Source: Epiperipatus broadwayi
Taxonomy: Eukaryota; Onychophora; Udeonychophora; Euonychophora; Peripatidae
Direction: 5' to 3'
Assembly: GCA_028023455.1 (NCBI GenBank)
Contig: JAQFVV010007252.1
Location: 1 to 64,000 of the forward strand
DNA length: 64,000 bases
Part shown: positions 12,643 through 22,559 of the stretch, piece by piece
Numbering within the stretch: the first letter of the stretch is position 1
Layout: every line of letters begins with the position of its first letter
Notes under the pieces: model-generated
What the model was told of the DNA's origin: nothing
Seen by the model: only the letters and a program-made list of their open reading frames with translations
Databases searched by the model: none
Made by a program: the position numbers and the translations under genes

Positions 12643-13254
12643 TTACTGTGGTTGGTGGGTGAGGTAAAGGTCATTCCCTTCTGAAGCATAAGGAGGTAGG
12701 GGTTCTTTAATGTACAGAAGGTGCAGTGGGTCAGCCAGATCAGAGGTATTTGTGCGAATGGTCTGTGTTTTAGATGAATGAGGTGTATTCAAAACCTTTC
12801 TTTTCTTTTCAAGGGTGGTCTTGGCCACTGTTGGGAATGCTGATTTTTGGAGTTTATGAGCTGGTTGGTTTTTAATTAGACATGGGTAATCTTCCTCGAA
12901 GTTGGCTTGAGGAGACTCGATGGATTTTTGTTTGTTCCCAGTGGAACCAGATGTATTACATTCCATTTCATCCTCATTGTTAGGAGAAAGTTCCTGAACC
13001 TGGGTTATGGAATTGTGAGAGCTGGATTTTAATGTGGTGGTAGTAGGGTTGCAGCCTGGAGAGGAGGTGTTGTTTTTTCTTTTGGACTCTTGTGTATTTT
13101 CTCGATTCTTGGTTTTTGTGCTGGAGAAATTGAGACCTGTGTTGCAATTTGTATTGGAGGATTGTAGTGTTTGAAGATCTGACGAAAGATGTGTATTGTC
13201 TGTTATAGTGGAAATGGTAGAGTTGGTCAGATATTTTTGTAGTGGATGGATCAA
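12643..13254 (-). pseudogene. LINE ORF1, C-terminal low-complexity part
   Basis: An open frame of 203 residues rich in Ser, Thr, Asn and Lys. It ends just upstream of ORF2, as expected for a bicistronic LINE. No RRM or zinc knuckle is visible in this part; in the fuller sister copy at 31200-32534 these lie upstream of the equivalent region. The first residue is set by the 5' truncation, so no true start is present. Confidence 0.6.
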
Positions 13255-13265
13255 TTTATCTGAAG

Positions 13266-13771
13266 AAAAGTTTTAAAATTTCACGTTTGTCTCAGACCTT
13301 TTAGTGGTCTTGAATATTTTCCCCATGCTGAAACATGTCTTAGCGCGTGAGCTTTGTCAAAGATGTTCGAACTTAAACTTTGCCAATTTTTTACATATTA
13401 ACCTTTTTTTCGGGCAGGGTGGGGACCATATGACAATTATTAATAATTAACAATATTTTTAAAATCAAAATGACATTACTCTATTATGGAGATTTGAAAA
13501 AGTCGTACCGCCTTGAAATTTAAACATCCTCAAGCGATACAATAATCAGCTATGAACAGAACGAATATGCATAAATAGCTTCGAAGCACATAACAGGCCG
13601 TAATATTTTTGTGTGATGTCATGTGAAGTGGCCTAGCTCTAATGGGTTGATACAATACATAAATGTTGTATTAGCCTGTAAGGCCGCGGCCGCCGTAAAT
13701 GGCATTTTTATGTGTTTTGACACGTAAACAATGCCCCAAGTGGCTGTGCCTGGATTTCAGGCTTTTACCCA
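13266..13771. other. Right end of the TIR transposon, no gene
   Basis: Non-coding DNA between the LINE 5' junction and the right TIR. It contains an inverted TGTATTAGCCT-type stretch and the GC-rich patch at 13682-13694. No protein-like frame. Confidence 0.5.
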
Positions 13772-14071
13772 AAATAGCACCTGAATAATCACCACTAACA
13801 GAGCCCTGAAGTTTAGAGTATTTATTTTTATTTTCGATGTTATTATGTTTATTATATGATAAAGTTGTACTATAAAAAATATTCTCGTACTTATCTACCA
13901 TTACAATATTCTCATCATATTATTTTATCTTATTAATTATTTTTATGTATGATCTTAATTGATTTGTATGTTATAATTTTTAAATTAAATTGAATTCTTA
14001 ATTTATTTATATACATATTAAAATTTATTTTAAAAATCACAGTTCTTAAAATCGAAGTTCAGTATAATGCA

Positions 14072-14232
14072 TGCAAAACTCTCCATATAGTATTGCCATT
14101 CAGTGCAAGTCAGAGTAATCAGTGGATGCAGGAAGGTTTTTGCATAAAATTTCTATCTAGTGTGAAAACCTTCTGGAATCCATTGATTAGTCTGGCTTAC
14201 ATTGAATGGAGCTATTGTATGGAGAGTTTTAC
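14072..14232. mobile_element. Family B foldback repeat, ancestral copy
   Basis: Arms starting AAAACTCTCCAT and ending ATGGAGAGTTTT fold back around TTTCTATCTAGTG. The counterpart at 48754-48914 sits at the matching place in the other arm, so this copy predates the duplication. Relatives are at 48003-48195 and 62600-62830. Confidence 0.8.
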
Positions 14233-14779
14233 CTCTGTGTAAACAATAAGCATGAAGAACGGTGATCATGTGATTATTAGTGGTTTACAAGTAAATATTC
14301 AAATAACACTTTTTATAACTACAAAAATGTACTTGTTTTTTTTTTTCAAATAGATTCCAGTCTTGTATTTGTTTAAAAGTTGGTTTTTAATTGTTATAAC
14401 ATTTTAAAGAAAAAAAATCATAAAACTTTACCAATAGGTCTTTTTAGAGTAATAGTTGAAAAGGAAAAATACTTATTAGATTTTTCAATTTCCAAGTACT
14501 TTTTCTTTCTTGCTTTATGTCCAACTAATTCTACCTACTTACCCATTTCCAATTAATGCCAAGTGACTAATTGGATTGTCAGGACTGGTTATGAAAAAAA
14601 AAATTCTAAACTTTGCAAAAACAATAACTTTATTCAGCCCGAATTTAAACTCAGATCATGGATATTTTAGGCAGATATATTACCATTGCTTCATGAAATC
14701 TACTATTTTCCTATCAAATAGTTTTTTTTTTTCACAACTAATTTTTGTTGTAATAATGAAAGCATCAGGTTAGGGAATT

Positions 14780-15007
14780 TTACACACAAAAAAGATAAAG
14801 TTTTTTTAGTTCAGATATAAAAGCTTGTAACAGAATTTCAGGGTATGGTGACCTTCCTGCAAACATATTACAGATGGCAACTAGTACACACTTGTCACGG
14901 ATTAAAAAACATTGACTTATAGTAAAAGCAAAAACATTATACTTAATTTTTTTTTTAGTATTAATTAAAGCCTCATATTTATGAAGAATGCCAAATAAAT
15001 AAAACAT
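14780..15007 (-). other. Weakly conserved frame shared by both arms
   Basis: The minus-strand frame here (KCVLVAICNMFAGRSPYPE and flanks) has a recognisable counterpart on the plus strand at about 47775-47890 (KCLLVATCNIFAGRPP, then a stop). Counted by eye, about half of the base differences fall at third positions, slightly more than chance. This could be the relic of a protein shared by both copies or chance at this identity. I do not recognise it. Confidence 0.2.
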
Positions 15008-16012
15008 TCAGAACAGGTTGAGAAATTATATGCAGCTTTGCAAATATATATTGAATAATGGAAATTATATAAAGTTACCTGAAAAAAAAACTGTATACGT
15101 GTTTTATTAATTATATTAAAAGAAATTGTTAAATCATGTTAAATTAGGGAATAATTTCAGAAAAAAAGAAAATCCAGAAAATTTCATTGTTTTATGATAC
15201 TTCAGTATAAGGATCTAGTATGTTTAATGAAATACGTTACATTGAGTCAAAGCTGAGTTTTGGTGATCCAATATTTAAACGCTATTCATTCCCTTCTCTA
15301 TTTAAATTATGTTGGTGCTTTTATAGTGGCTCCGTATGGCTTCCAGTATTCTATCTACAAAATGTCTTGTATTATTCCACTTATAAAATGTTTTGTATTT
15401 TGACTTTTAACATTTTTATCTAATATCTATACACACTTTATTCAAAAATATTTATGAATAATTAATCAACGAAAATGTTAGATTAAACAAATAATTTATA
15501 TTAAAGTTCAGAAGTCTGTCATGACATCAATTAATCAGTAAAATACACGTTTATAAATAGATCATATTATCACATACTTCACTTTATAAATTTTATCATG
15601 ATAACTAATCTGTACATTCAAGACTAATAAGAACCATCTATACAAATGTTCATTTTATTAATATACAGATAAACTTATAAAAATAGCTTTTGTGATTAAA
15701 ATCCTAGCTATAAAAAGTTCACATAATTCTAAAAGTTTAAGACTCATGATTTCATCCTGAACTAGGCAATACATCCTTTTTGTTATATATTTAAAAAAAA
15801 AAATTGTAAGAAAGTACATTTTACTGTATTTAGTTCGTTAGCTAAAATTTATATTATATGTAAATAAATTTTGTTGAATTGTTTTGTCTATGTTTGCTTC
15901 AAACTTTCCATCCATGGACAATCATTATTGTCATAGTTAATTATAACATAAGCTAAATTAACACTTTTTCTCTCTCTATATATATAATGCTAAATAATAT
16001 TTTAATAATGAA

Positions 16013-16372
16013 TAAATATAACGTCATGCGAAATTTACCAAATCTATTTTAAATAATAATTGAACTGCCCTCTAACTGCCAAGTGCGATAACTTTTTACA
16101 ATAAGAGAGTGGGCCACCTCTTAATGTATTTTAGATCTTTTTATGTACAGGTAACTAGAACATTAACAGCCAAAGTGCTAATTTAAATTAGTCTGATTCA
16201 AATTAGCACTTTGGCTGCTAATGTGCTTGATAACTGTATATAAAAAGATCTAAAATACATTAAGAGGTGGTGCACTCTCTTATTGTAAAAAGTTATCCAA
16301 CTTGCCCAGCTAGAAGGCTGATCAATTATTATTTAAAATAGATTCGGTAAATTTCACGTGACGTTATATTTA
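16013..16372. mobile_element. Foldback element, 360 bp, arms of about 170 bp
   Basis: It starts TAAATATAACGTCA and ends TGACGTTATATTTA. The two halves are near-identical inverted copies around a short loop near 16190 (AAATTAGTCTGATTCA). Long matching pieces include AAAAAGATCTAAAATACATT and GCCAAAGTGCTAATTT. Transcribed, it would form a near-perfect hairpin. No coding capacity. Confidence 0.88.
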
Positions 16373-16706
16373 TATATATTGTTATGAAATAGTGTCATGG
16401 CACATAATAGTGTATTTGTGCATATGTGTATTTAAACCTTTAAAAAAAAAGTAGAAAGGAAAACAGACAAAATTAAATATATAATTATTTATAATACATG
16501 GAATAATAAAATATCATGATTGAGTAATAATTTTGATTTATATTTTTGGAAATACTACTATCGTTTAAAATCATATAAATATGTTGTAATGGTCAGACTA
16601 TGTATGTTTCAATTTTTTACATTTATATAATTAATTAGGGTGTCATAGGCATATATATATATGAAAAACAAAAAACAAGTTAAAAACTTGCTAACGCTTG
16701 TATTTA

Positions 16707-17177
16707 TGTCAACAGATGGCGTTCTACCAGAAACACCGTCAAGCGTATGTTTACATAAACGTCAGAGCATGCATTCACTATCTCTAACTTTAATTCCACT
16801 TTCAGATCATGATTTCAAGCTATTTGCTATCATCAGTGAAAGACAGGAATTTTAGAAACTAGATCTAAACACAAACTCTGAGCGTTTATGAAACAGTTTC
16901 TATTCTGCTTGCAAGCGTGAATCTTTTAGACATGTAATGTCTTCAAACTCAGCATAGCAAGCCAGATAGCTACATGGGTCTGATCTCAGTTCAGCATCAC
17001 CACATAGTAGAAGCCTTTGCAATATATATCATTGCTAGAAAGTCCTAAAAGGTACATTTATGAAAAACAAAAAACAAGTTAAAAACTTGCTAACACTTGT
17101 ATTTATGTCAATAGATGGCGATATACCAAAAACACACACGCTTGACGGTGTTTTTGGTAGAACGCCATCTGTTGACA
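16707..17177. mobile_element. MITE with 38-bp terminal inverted repeats
   Basis: The block 16708-16745 is repeated inverted at 17139-17176 with one difference; the outermost motif is TGTCAACAGATGGCG. TA lies next to both ends. The sequence 16661-16721, partly outside the element, recurs directly at 17060-17120, so a flank plus TIR was copied inside, giving a secondary hairpin at 17106-17177. The small frames on both strands are products of the TIR and not genes. Confidence 0.72.
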
Positions 17178-17289
17178 TATATATAAACAATATTTTCTTT
17201 ATTAGGATGATGATGACTACTATACAACTCCTATTTGCAATAATTGGCTTTATCATTATGGAATATAAGTTACTCTCAATGAAATAGAC

Positions 17290-19399
17290 ATGGAATAAAT
17301 ATGCAGACCAGACAATATTAGATATAAAGATGTTAACATGCTATTTAAACCAATAACAAAACTATAGTTCATTACAAAATATAATTGTCAGTCAAAATAT
17401 AATTTCTTTTACTTTAAATAAATCATTTCTTCACTCTTATATATTATTACTTTAGTTTAAATGCACAGAAGAAAACAATATTCATTTATAAAATGTCCAA
17501 GATTTCTTTGATTAATTTTAAACATTAATCTTACATTACACTTTGTAATATTAATATAGTTTGATGATAAATCTTGGTCTTTAATTACACTGGACAAAAT
17601 CTTATATATGACTCATTCTAAAAAATATAAGATATTTATTTAACCCATAAGTTTTCTAACATAGACACTTGTATTTCTTTAATATGTGATAATTATAATT
17701 ACTACACCTTTCTTAGAATAATAACTCTAGGAAGTGACCATTTCAGATTTGAATCCTGATTTAATAAAAACTATAACCTAATTTAATAGAACAAAATCTT
17801 AAATGAATTACTTCATATAGATATAGAAATTTTAAATATTCAACAGAAAATACATAACTGCATATATTATAAGCTCTATCTACACAAAATCTAATTCACT
17901 ACAAACAAAGGAGAGTTATTCCAAATAAATTTTTTAATTAAAATTATTAATAATTATTACTTTCATTACTTAACACTTGGATGCTTTGATTTACATGTTA
18001 TACTAGCATCAACATTTACATTTAAAATGAATATTAACATTTGAGTATTTTTCACCTGACAGTGTTTAAAAAAAACCATTGTTTAGCACAAAATAATATT
18101 TGGTTAACATGTATGCTAAAGAAAAAGAAAGCAAATTTTTATCTTAAAACACAGCTAGAATATTTATAAAAGCTTAACCACCAATGCTGGCTTTTTAAAA
18201 AACAAAACCTTCACATCAGTGAATTAAATAATGACAAAAAGTTTGTTAGAGTTAAGTGTACTGAAATAAACTTAAAAGGGTTAATGTATTAGGTTTCAGT
18301 ATAAAAAATGATTTTTAATTTCTGAAGCAATTTTTTGCAATGAAAACTATTAATCAATTCCATTTGAAAGTGGTCATAATGTCCTTTAACAACCTCCTGT
18401 TGTAAAGTTTGAAGTAAGTATTGTTTCTTCATTTTAATTACTGATTTGTTAGAAAATAGCATGAAAGATTCAAGTGATCCAACCTAGATTTTGACAATTG
18501 GCAGTTGATTCACTTTCTCTATTCATTCTTCATAATAATCTTCTTTGCAGCTTAGTTAAAAATGAGAATCCAGAATGCTTATCTTCGAGAAAACTTATGC
18601 TACATAAGTTCTAGTTTTTATTTTGAATATCCTGATCTTGTTTTTATACATTTGACATAGTTTTCTACAGATTTTTATAATCTTGTTTTTAACACCTTTA
18701 ATATTTGATTTTTCCACCTTTACACTCAGATTTTATTTCCAATTACAAAGATTTTAAAAACATTTTTATTAATTAATTGGTTGGACTTCCAAAACATATT
18801 AACATTGCTTATTTTTTTGTTTTTCAATCTCCCATCTAAACAGGCTTAATCTTTTTTAATTTAGTTATTTAAAATCTATTTTTCAATTTAGTTGTTTTGC
18901 TCCACATTCTTTGGTAAGAGATAGTTTTACCATAACTTACAAGTTTTTTTAAATTTAATATTTTTAGCAATAATTACATTATTTGGTATGACAATTAATA
19001 ATTTACTTTAACATTTGCATGTTAACTCTTATTATATTGAATACTATATTTAAAACTATTTGTTCTACATTATATAATTTTTTGCTAACTTTTTAATGCC
19101 ATATTTATTAGCAACATCACAATTCTGATGATCATGTTATAACCATGGGAAGACTACATGGCTGACACTGAAATTAATAAGTCATTATTAAAATTTCAAA
19201 TTTTCATAATTTGAAACAAAAAAACCAACAATGACTGTATTTATTTTAACTTCTTTTCTTGTCCAGCTGGAATTTTGTAAGCATTATATACAGCTAAATA
19301 ATCATTCTTATAATGTTTCTTTGTAGTGGTTTAATGTTGACTTTTATCTGGAGGTTTTTTTTTTCTGTAGTAACTCTGGAGAAGTCTTAACTGTTTTAG
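17290..19399. other. AT-rich stretch without a recognisable gene
   Basis: No frame with protein-like composition and no clear repeat. The minus strand from about 19400 upward begins to look like degraded coding sequence, so the lower part may be the unrecognisable remainder of the retroelement described next. Confidence 0.4.
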
Positions 19400-20640
19400 G
19401 AAAGTATTATCTCTCTCTTTCACTAAGTATTAAATACAATTGATGTTTAGTGGTATTTTCTCCTGAACAACTCTATCTAAGTATATTGCATCCATACACA
19501 GATATATAAATAAAAATTTTGTTATGGACAACATTGATATTTACTTCAGGTTGTTGGGTTTCTTGATCCAATATCTTGATAAGCTTGAATGCCAAGTACT
19601 CTTTCCATTTTTGCATCAACTCTAACTTTGTTATTTTATTATGTTTTCACCCTATTCTTTTGATCAGATCAGGCTTATCTTCTGAAATTTGGATCTTTAC
19701 TTTTAATAGTTCTTGCTTATTTTATATTTTTTTCAATATTTTTAATTCAATATTATCCTCTTCTTTCAATTCAAAAGGTTTATCTTCTGCTGTTTGCACA
19801 TTTATTTGAACCTGTTATTGTTCAATTTTGTTTTTTCATATAATTGTAATTATTCATTTTCATCTGGTTTTAATGTATCAGGTTTATTTTTAACCATTTG
19901 TTCTTTTATTACTAACTGTTCTAACTTGGTTTCAATTTTTATCTCTGGGATTCTAAAGCAATTAATATGGTTAATAGTAGTCACAGGTACCTTACTAAAT
20001 TTTATCTTACCATCTTTATATCTCAATATATTTTCTTTATAAACTAAGGTACATTGCTACTGATAAACAAAGTTCAAGCCCAGGATAGTTTCATCATGTT
20101 CTGTAGATAAAGTATCAATTTTAGGCTTACACATATATGTTTGAATTCCATCTTAATACATTTGTCATTGATTAAACTAATGTATGTATGGCACAATGGC
20201 AGAGTATGAATTTTTACCCCAGTCTCTAATGTTTTCTTAATGTCTTTTCTGACATGATAGACACTTAGCTTCAAGTATTGATTAATGCCTGCAAATATAT
20301 TTCTTCTATCATAATTACCAACATTGGACAGGCTTGCTTCACTTAAAATGAAAAATTATTATTATAACCAAAAATTATATTAGATAAATAATATTCCTAC
20401 AATTCTTTATTGTATTCAATGTTCATTCCTTTTTCTAGAAAACTATTAAGAGAGAAACACACCACTGATGTTCTCATCAGTTTTTCTGAACACTTGATTG
20501 ATGACTCTGGCAATGTTGCTTCACCACTACAAGGGATTGATGTTTACATGGTGTTTCTTTTCTCTAGGATTTCTCAAAATTTGGTTTATCTTGAATGGGA
20601 ATGTTTTTTCTTACTAGTTCTAAGTATTGCATAATATTTA
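19400..20640 (-). pseudogene. Decayed Ty3/gypsy-type gag-pol with aspartic protease
   Basis: In minus direction a frame near 20630 (MQYLELVRKNIPIQDKPNFE) is followed by a stretch with TLETGVKIHTLPL and, about 50 residues later after one frameshift, ETILGLNFVYQ. The spacing and the ILG motif match a retropepsin (DTG ... ILG); the catalytic Asp would be Glu here (ETG). The downstream frame holds FRIPEIKIETKLEQLVIKEQ and then the 105-bp repeats described separately. Toward 19440 a fragment DAIYLDRVVQEKIPLNIN remains. Stops and shifts are many. The family call rests on the protease pattern only; no RT is recognisable here. Confidence 0.5.
19600..19915 (-). repeat. Three degenerate 105-bp (35-codon) tandem units
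   Basis: The motif KP(D/F)xL occurs three times at exact 105-base spacing: codons at 19878-19886, 19773-19781 and 19668-19676. Around it each unit reads roughly Q-x-x-V-x6-(E)DKP-x-x-L-K. The period is a whole number of codons and the peptide motif is better kept than the DNA, which suggests the repeat arose in a translated protein. It follows the protease relic in the same direction. Confidence 0.55.
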
Positions 20641-20834
20641 TGTCCAAGTATGAGTAAATAATAATAATAGATTTATATTTACATATAAAAATATCGCAAT
20701 AAATATTCAAAAATTTTAAACTTTTAAAACGTATTTTGTTAATTATAACAGAAATAAATAATTTTTTAGATTTTTAAAATAAATAATAATGAAGATTTTA
20801 TTGATTTTATAAACTAAAAATAATCTTTCTAATG

Positions 20835-21294
20835 ATAATCTATAATCTTTTTGTTTTGATTACGATCTCATTTTTTAATATAGAAACAAAAAACCATTAA
20901 CACAGCTCAAGACTAAAAGTGGCGCTAGTTGTATGTCACATGATGAATCTGATTTCTTAACAGTTCACAAATGAATGTATATTGAATAACCGCTAATGAT
21001 TAAAATATGTGTGAAAATATGTAAAATTAAATACTGTAGTTAATAAAAAAAGTTTGTCTTGCATTATTTTTTTTCAAATATTTGAAATTTTTTATTAGTT
21101 ATACTTTATTTCCTTATTTTTTTAATGTGAATTTTAAAGTAATTTTTTCTTCTTGCTTTGCTTTTATGTGATTTCTGAAAATTACAACCCCTATCCCCAT
21201 TTTTCAAGGTAAGTTAAGTCTATTTATGTGCAATTTCTTTTATGTGCATTTTCTAAAGAATCTATTTATGGCATAAAATGAGACCCAGGTGTAC
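20835..21294. mobile_element. Truncated copy of the TACACCTGGGTC TIR element
   Basis: Collinear direct copy of about 4560-5140, including AAAAAAAGTTTGTCTTG, GGTAAGTTAAGTCTATTT and the terminal GAGACCCAGGTGTA. The left half and left TIR are missing. Confidence 0.75.
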
Positions 21295-21295
21295 A

Positions 21296-21384
21296 ATAAA
21301 TTGGGGTTTAAACTAATGCATGAGGGTAGGAAAGAAATGAGAGAAGGTGAAATGAAGATTTGTAAAGCAAATCTTACTGTTTCA
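21296..21384 (-). mobile_element. LTR end fragment related to the 2.5-kb LTRs
   Basis: The last bases match the plus-strand 3' end of the LTRs at 33740-40757: GTTTAAA, G-run, GAGAGA, AGGTGAAA, a small hairpin (GATTTG..CAAATC) and finally TCTTACTGTTTCA. Only about 90 bp remain. In element orientation this is the LTR 5' end. Confidence 0.55.
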
Positions 21385-22242
21385 ATATATCAACTCAAAC
21401 CTACTTATAGTCACTTTTCAGCACTGTACTGTTGCACTTAACATAATTTTTGTTTACATATCTCCTGGATTAGCTGTCATCCCAAGATTACTGCTTACCA
21501 TCTACTCACTACTGTCATAAACCTCTTATTTAGATGTTTTATTGGGCAATTTGTTCCAATGTAGCTACATCAATTTTCAATACCCCTAATAAATGCTGAA
21601 AGTTTCTTATTACCCATCTCCATCTCATTCTATAATCATCATCACACCTCACTTATTGACCTGTGCTTTTATTCACCCATGTTTTATCACTTAATTAAGA
21701 TAACACTTAATCCCTCACCCTTTTGACCCCTCTAGTCAAATGCTCAAACTCAATCTAAGTACAATGCAAATGTCAACAGTTCAATTTCATAAAACAATAA
21801 CAATGGTTCTTCCTGCACAAACTTCTGAATTGTTTTTACTCTGAAACATACATTATACTATTTAAACTTAGCACTATGCAACTTGGTCCTGTTCAATGGT
21901 ACATTTTCTTTATCAACATTCTGTCATTCAATATATATCATATTACCAGAACTATTCCACCACTGTCAAGGCTCCTAACTTTGGCTGATGATTTACATAA
22001 AAAAATCACCATGTGTAAATCTGACCTATAATGACACCTGCACCATTCTAAAAGAGTTCATTGCCACAAAAGAGAAAAAAATGTCTAACAAAATAACACA
22101 TCTGGACAAGAGAGTACATTAGATGGGTCCTGGCATATCCTTTCATTGTCAGAATTCCATAAGCACTGAAATCAAGGGTGTCATGAAAGCTGGATATAAT
22201 ATGATAAAACCAATATAATAGACAGGGTATGAGCACAGAATG
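21385..22242. other. Possible upstream part of the plus-strand LINE remnant
   Basis: GC content is higher than the flanks. Plus-strand frames have LINE-like composition but no motif I can name, so I leave it unassigned. Confidence 0.3.
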
Positions 22243-22482
22243 ACCCACCACTCTTCACACTATCTCATAACACTGATACACCTGAACACACATATGTCGA
22301 AAAGATAAATAATCACCAATATATGTATTTCATGCTAAACCAGCAATCATCAGTTGGTCCAGATTACCATCTCTACACATATATGCTACAAGTGCTCAGA
22401 TATATATTAAGATAGCAAATCCTCCTACTTTAATGGACAGGCTTCAATGTACTCCACACTCCAACTCTTCAACTGTCCATCC
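22243..22482. mobile_element. Family A repeat copy
   Basis: Matches 2430-2690 and 55080-55310: GATACACCTGAACACACATATG, AAAAGATAAATAAT, TTCATGCTAAACCAGCA, CATCAGTTGGTCCAGA. The outer inverted ends are poorly kept. Confidence 0.7.
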
Positions 22483-22559
22483 AATTGAAAATCTGATGAT
22501 GGAATGCTCAAAGGCCACCCTTAGGCTGAGATTGTTGTCACACCCATGTTGACCCAAAG

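Larger units (their letters stand above)
9330..13265 (-). mobile_element. LINE-1 of window: 5'-truncated non-LTR retrotransposon
   Basis: On the minus strand the order is the end of ORF1, AP endonuclease, reverse transcriptase, then a C-terminal CCHC motif. This is the usual ORF2 order of Jockey/I-type LINEs. It has several frameshifts but keeps most catalytic motifs. It starts inside ORF1, so it is 5' truncated, and the 3' end is only approximate because I see no clear A-tail. It sits inside the TIR transposon 8186-13771, so it arrived after that element. Confidence 0.85.
8186..13771. mobile_element. TIR transposon with 6-bp target duplication, holding a nested LINE
   Basis: The ends are inverted repeats of about 42 bp (TGGTAAAAGCCTGAAATCC at the left; the reverse complement of the right end reads TGGGTAAAAGCCTGAAATCC). 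Both sides are flanked by AAATAG (8180-8185 and 13772-13777). The right arm near 50195 has the uninterrupted site, with CAAATAG joined directly to CACC. Leaving out the LINE, the element has about 1.65 kb of its own DNA, T-rich, with an internal tandem duplication and a GC-rich patch (GGCCGCGGCCGCC) at 13682-13694. No transposase frame is visible. A 6-bp duplication narrows the class but does not fix it. Confidence 0.75.
2340..15905 (+). repeat. Left arm of a giant inverted duplication
   Basis: Read in reverse complement this interval matches 43140-52790 in collinear blocks. Anchors are 2905-2945 with 52222-52265; 3140-3480 with 51640-52005; 5141-5200 with 51160-51230; 7490-8180 with 50195-50870; 13780-14000 with 49955-50190; 14072-14232 with 48754-48914; 14576-14760 with 48205-48380; 15180-15300 with 47400-47510; 15470-15570 with 47110-47215; and 15590-15905 with 43140-43450. 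Identity is about 75-85% by eye. Blocks present only here are later insertions (3942-5140, about 5400-7475, 8186-13771). Edges are approximate. Confidence 0.85.

Noticed and set aside
14576-14773. 65-residue frame, with the overlapping frame 48193-48387 in the other arm
   Set aside because: The two frames lie on homologous DNA but use different reading frames, so no common peptide is kept.
16661-17256. Three frames sharing MSTDGV and MKNKKQVKNLL as a gene family
   Set aside because: The shared peptides are translations of the MITE terminal repeats and duplicated flank.
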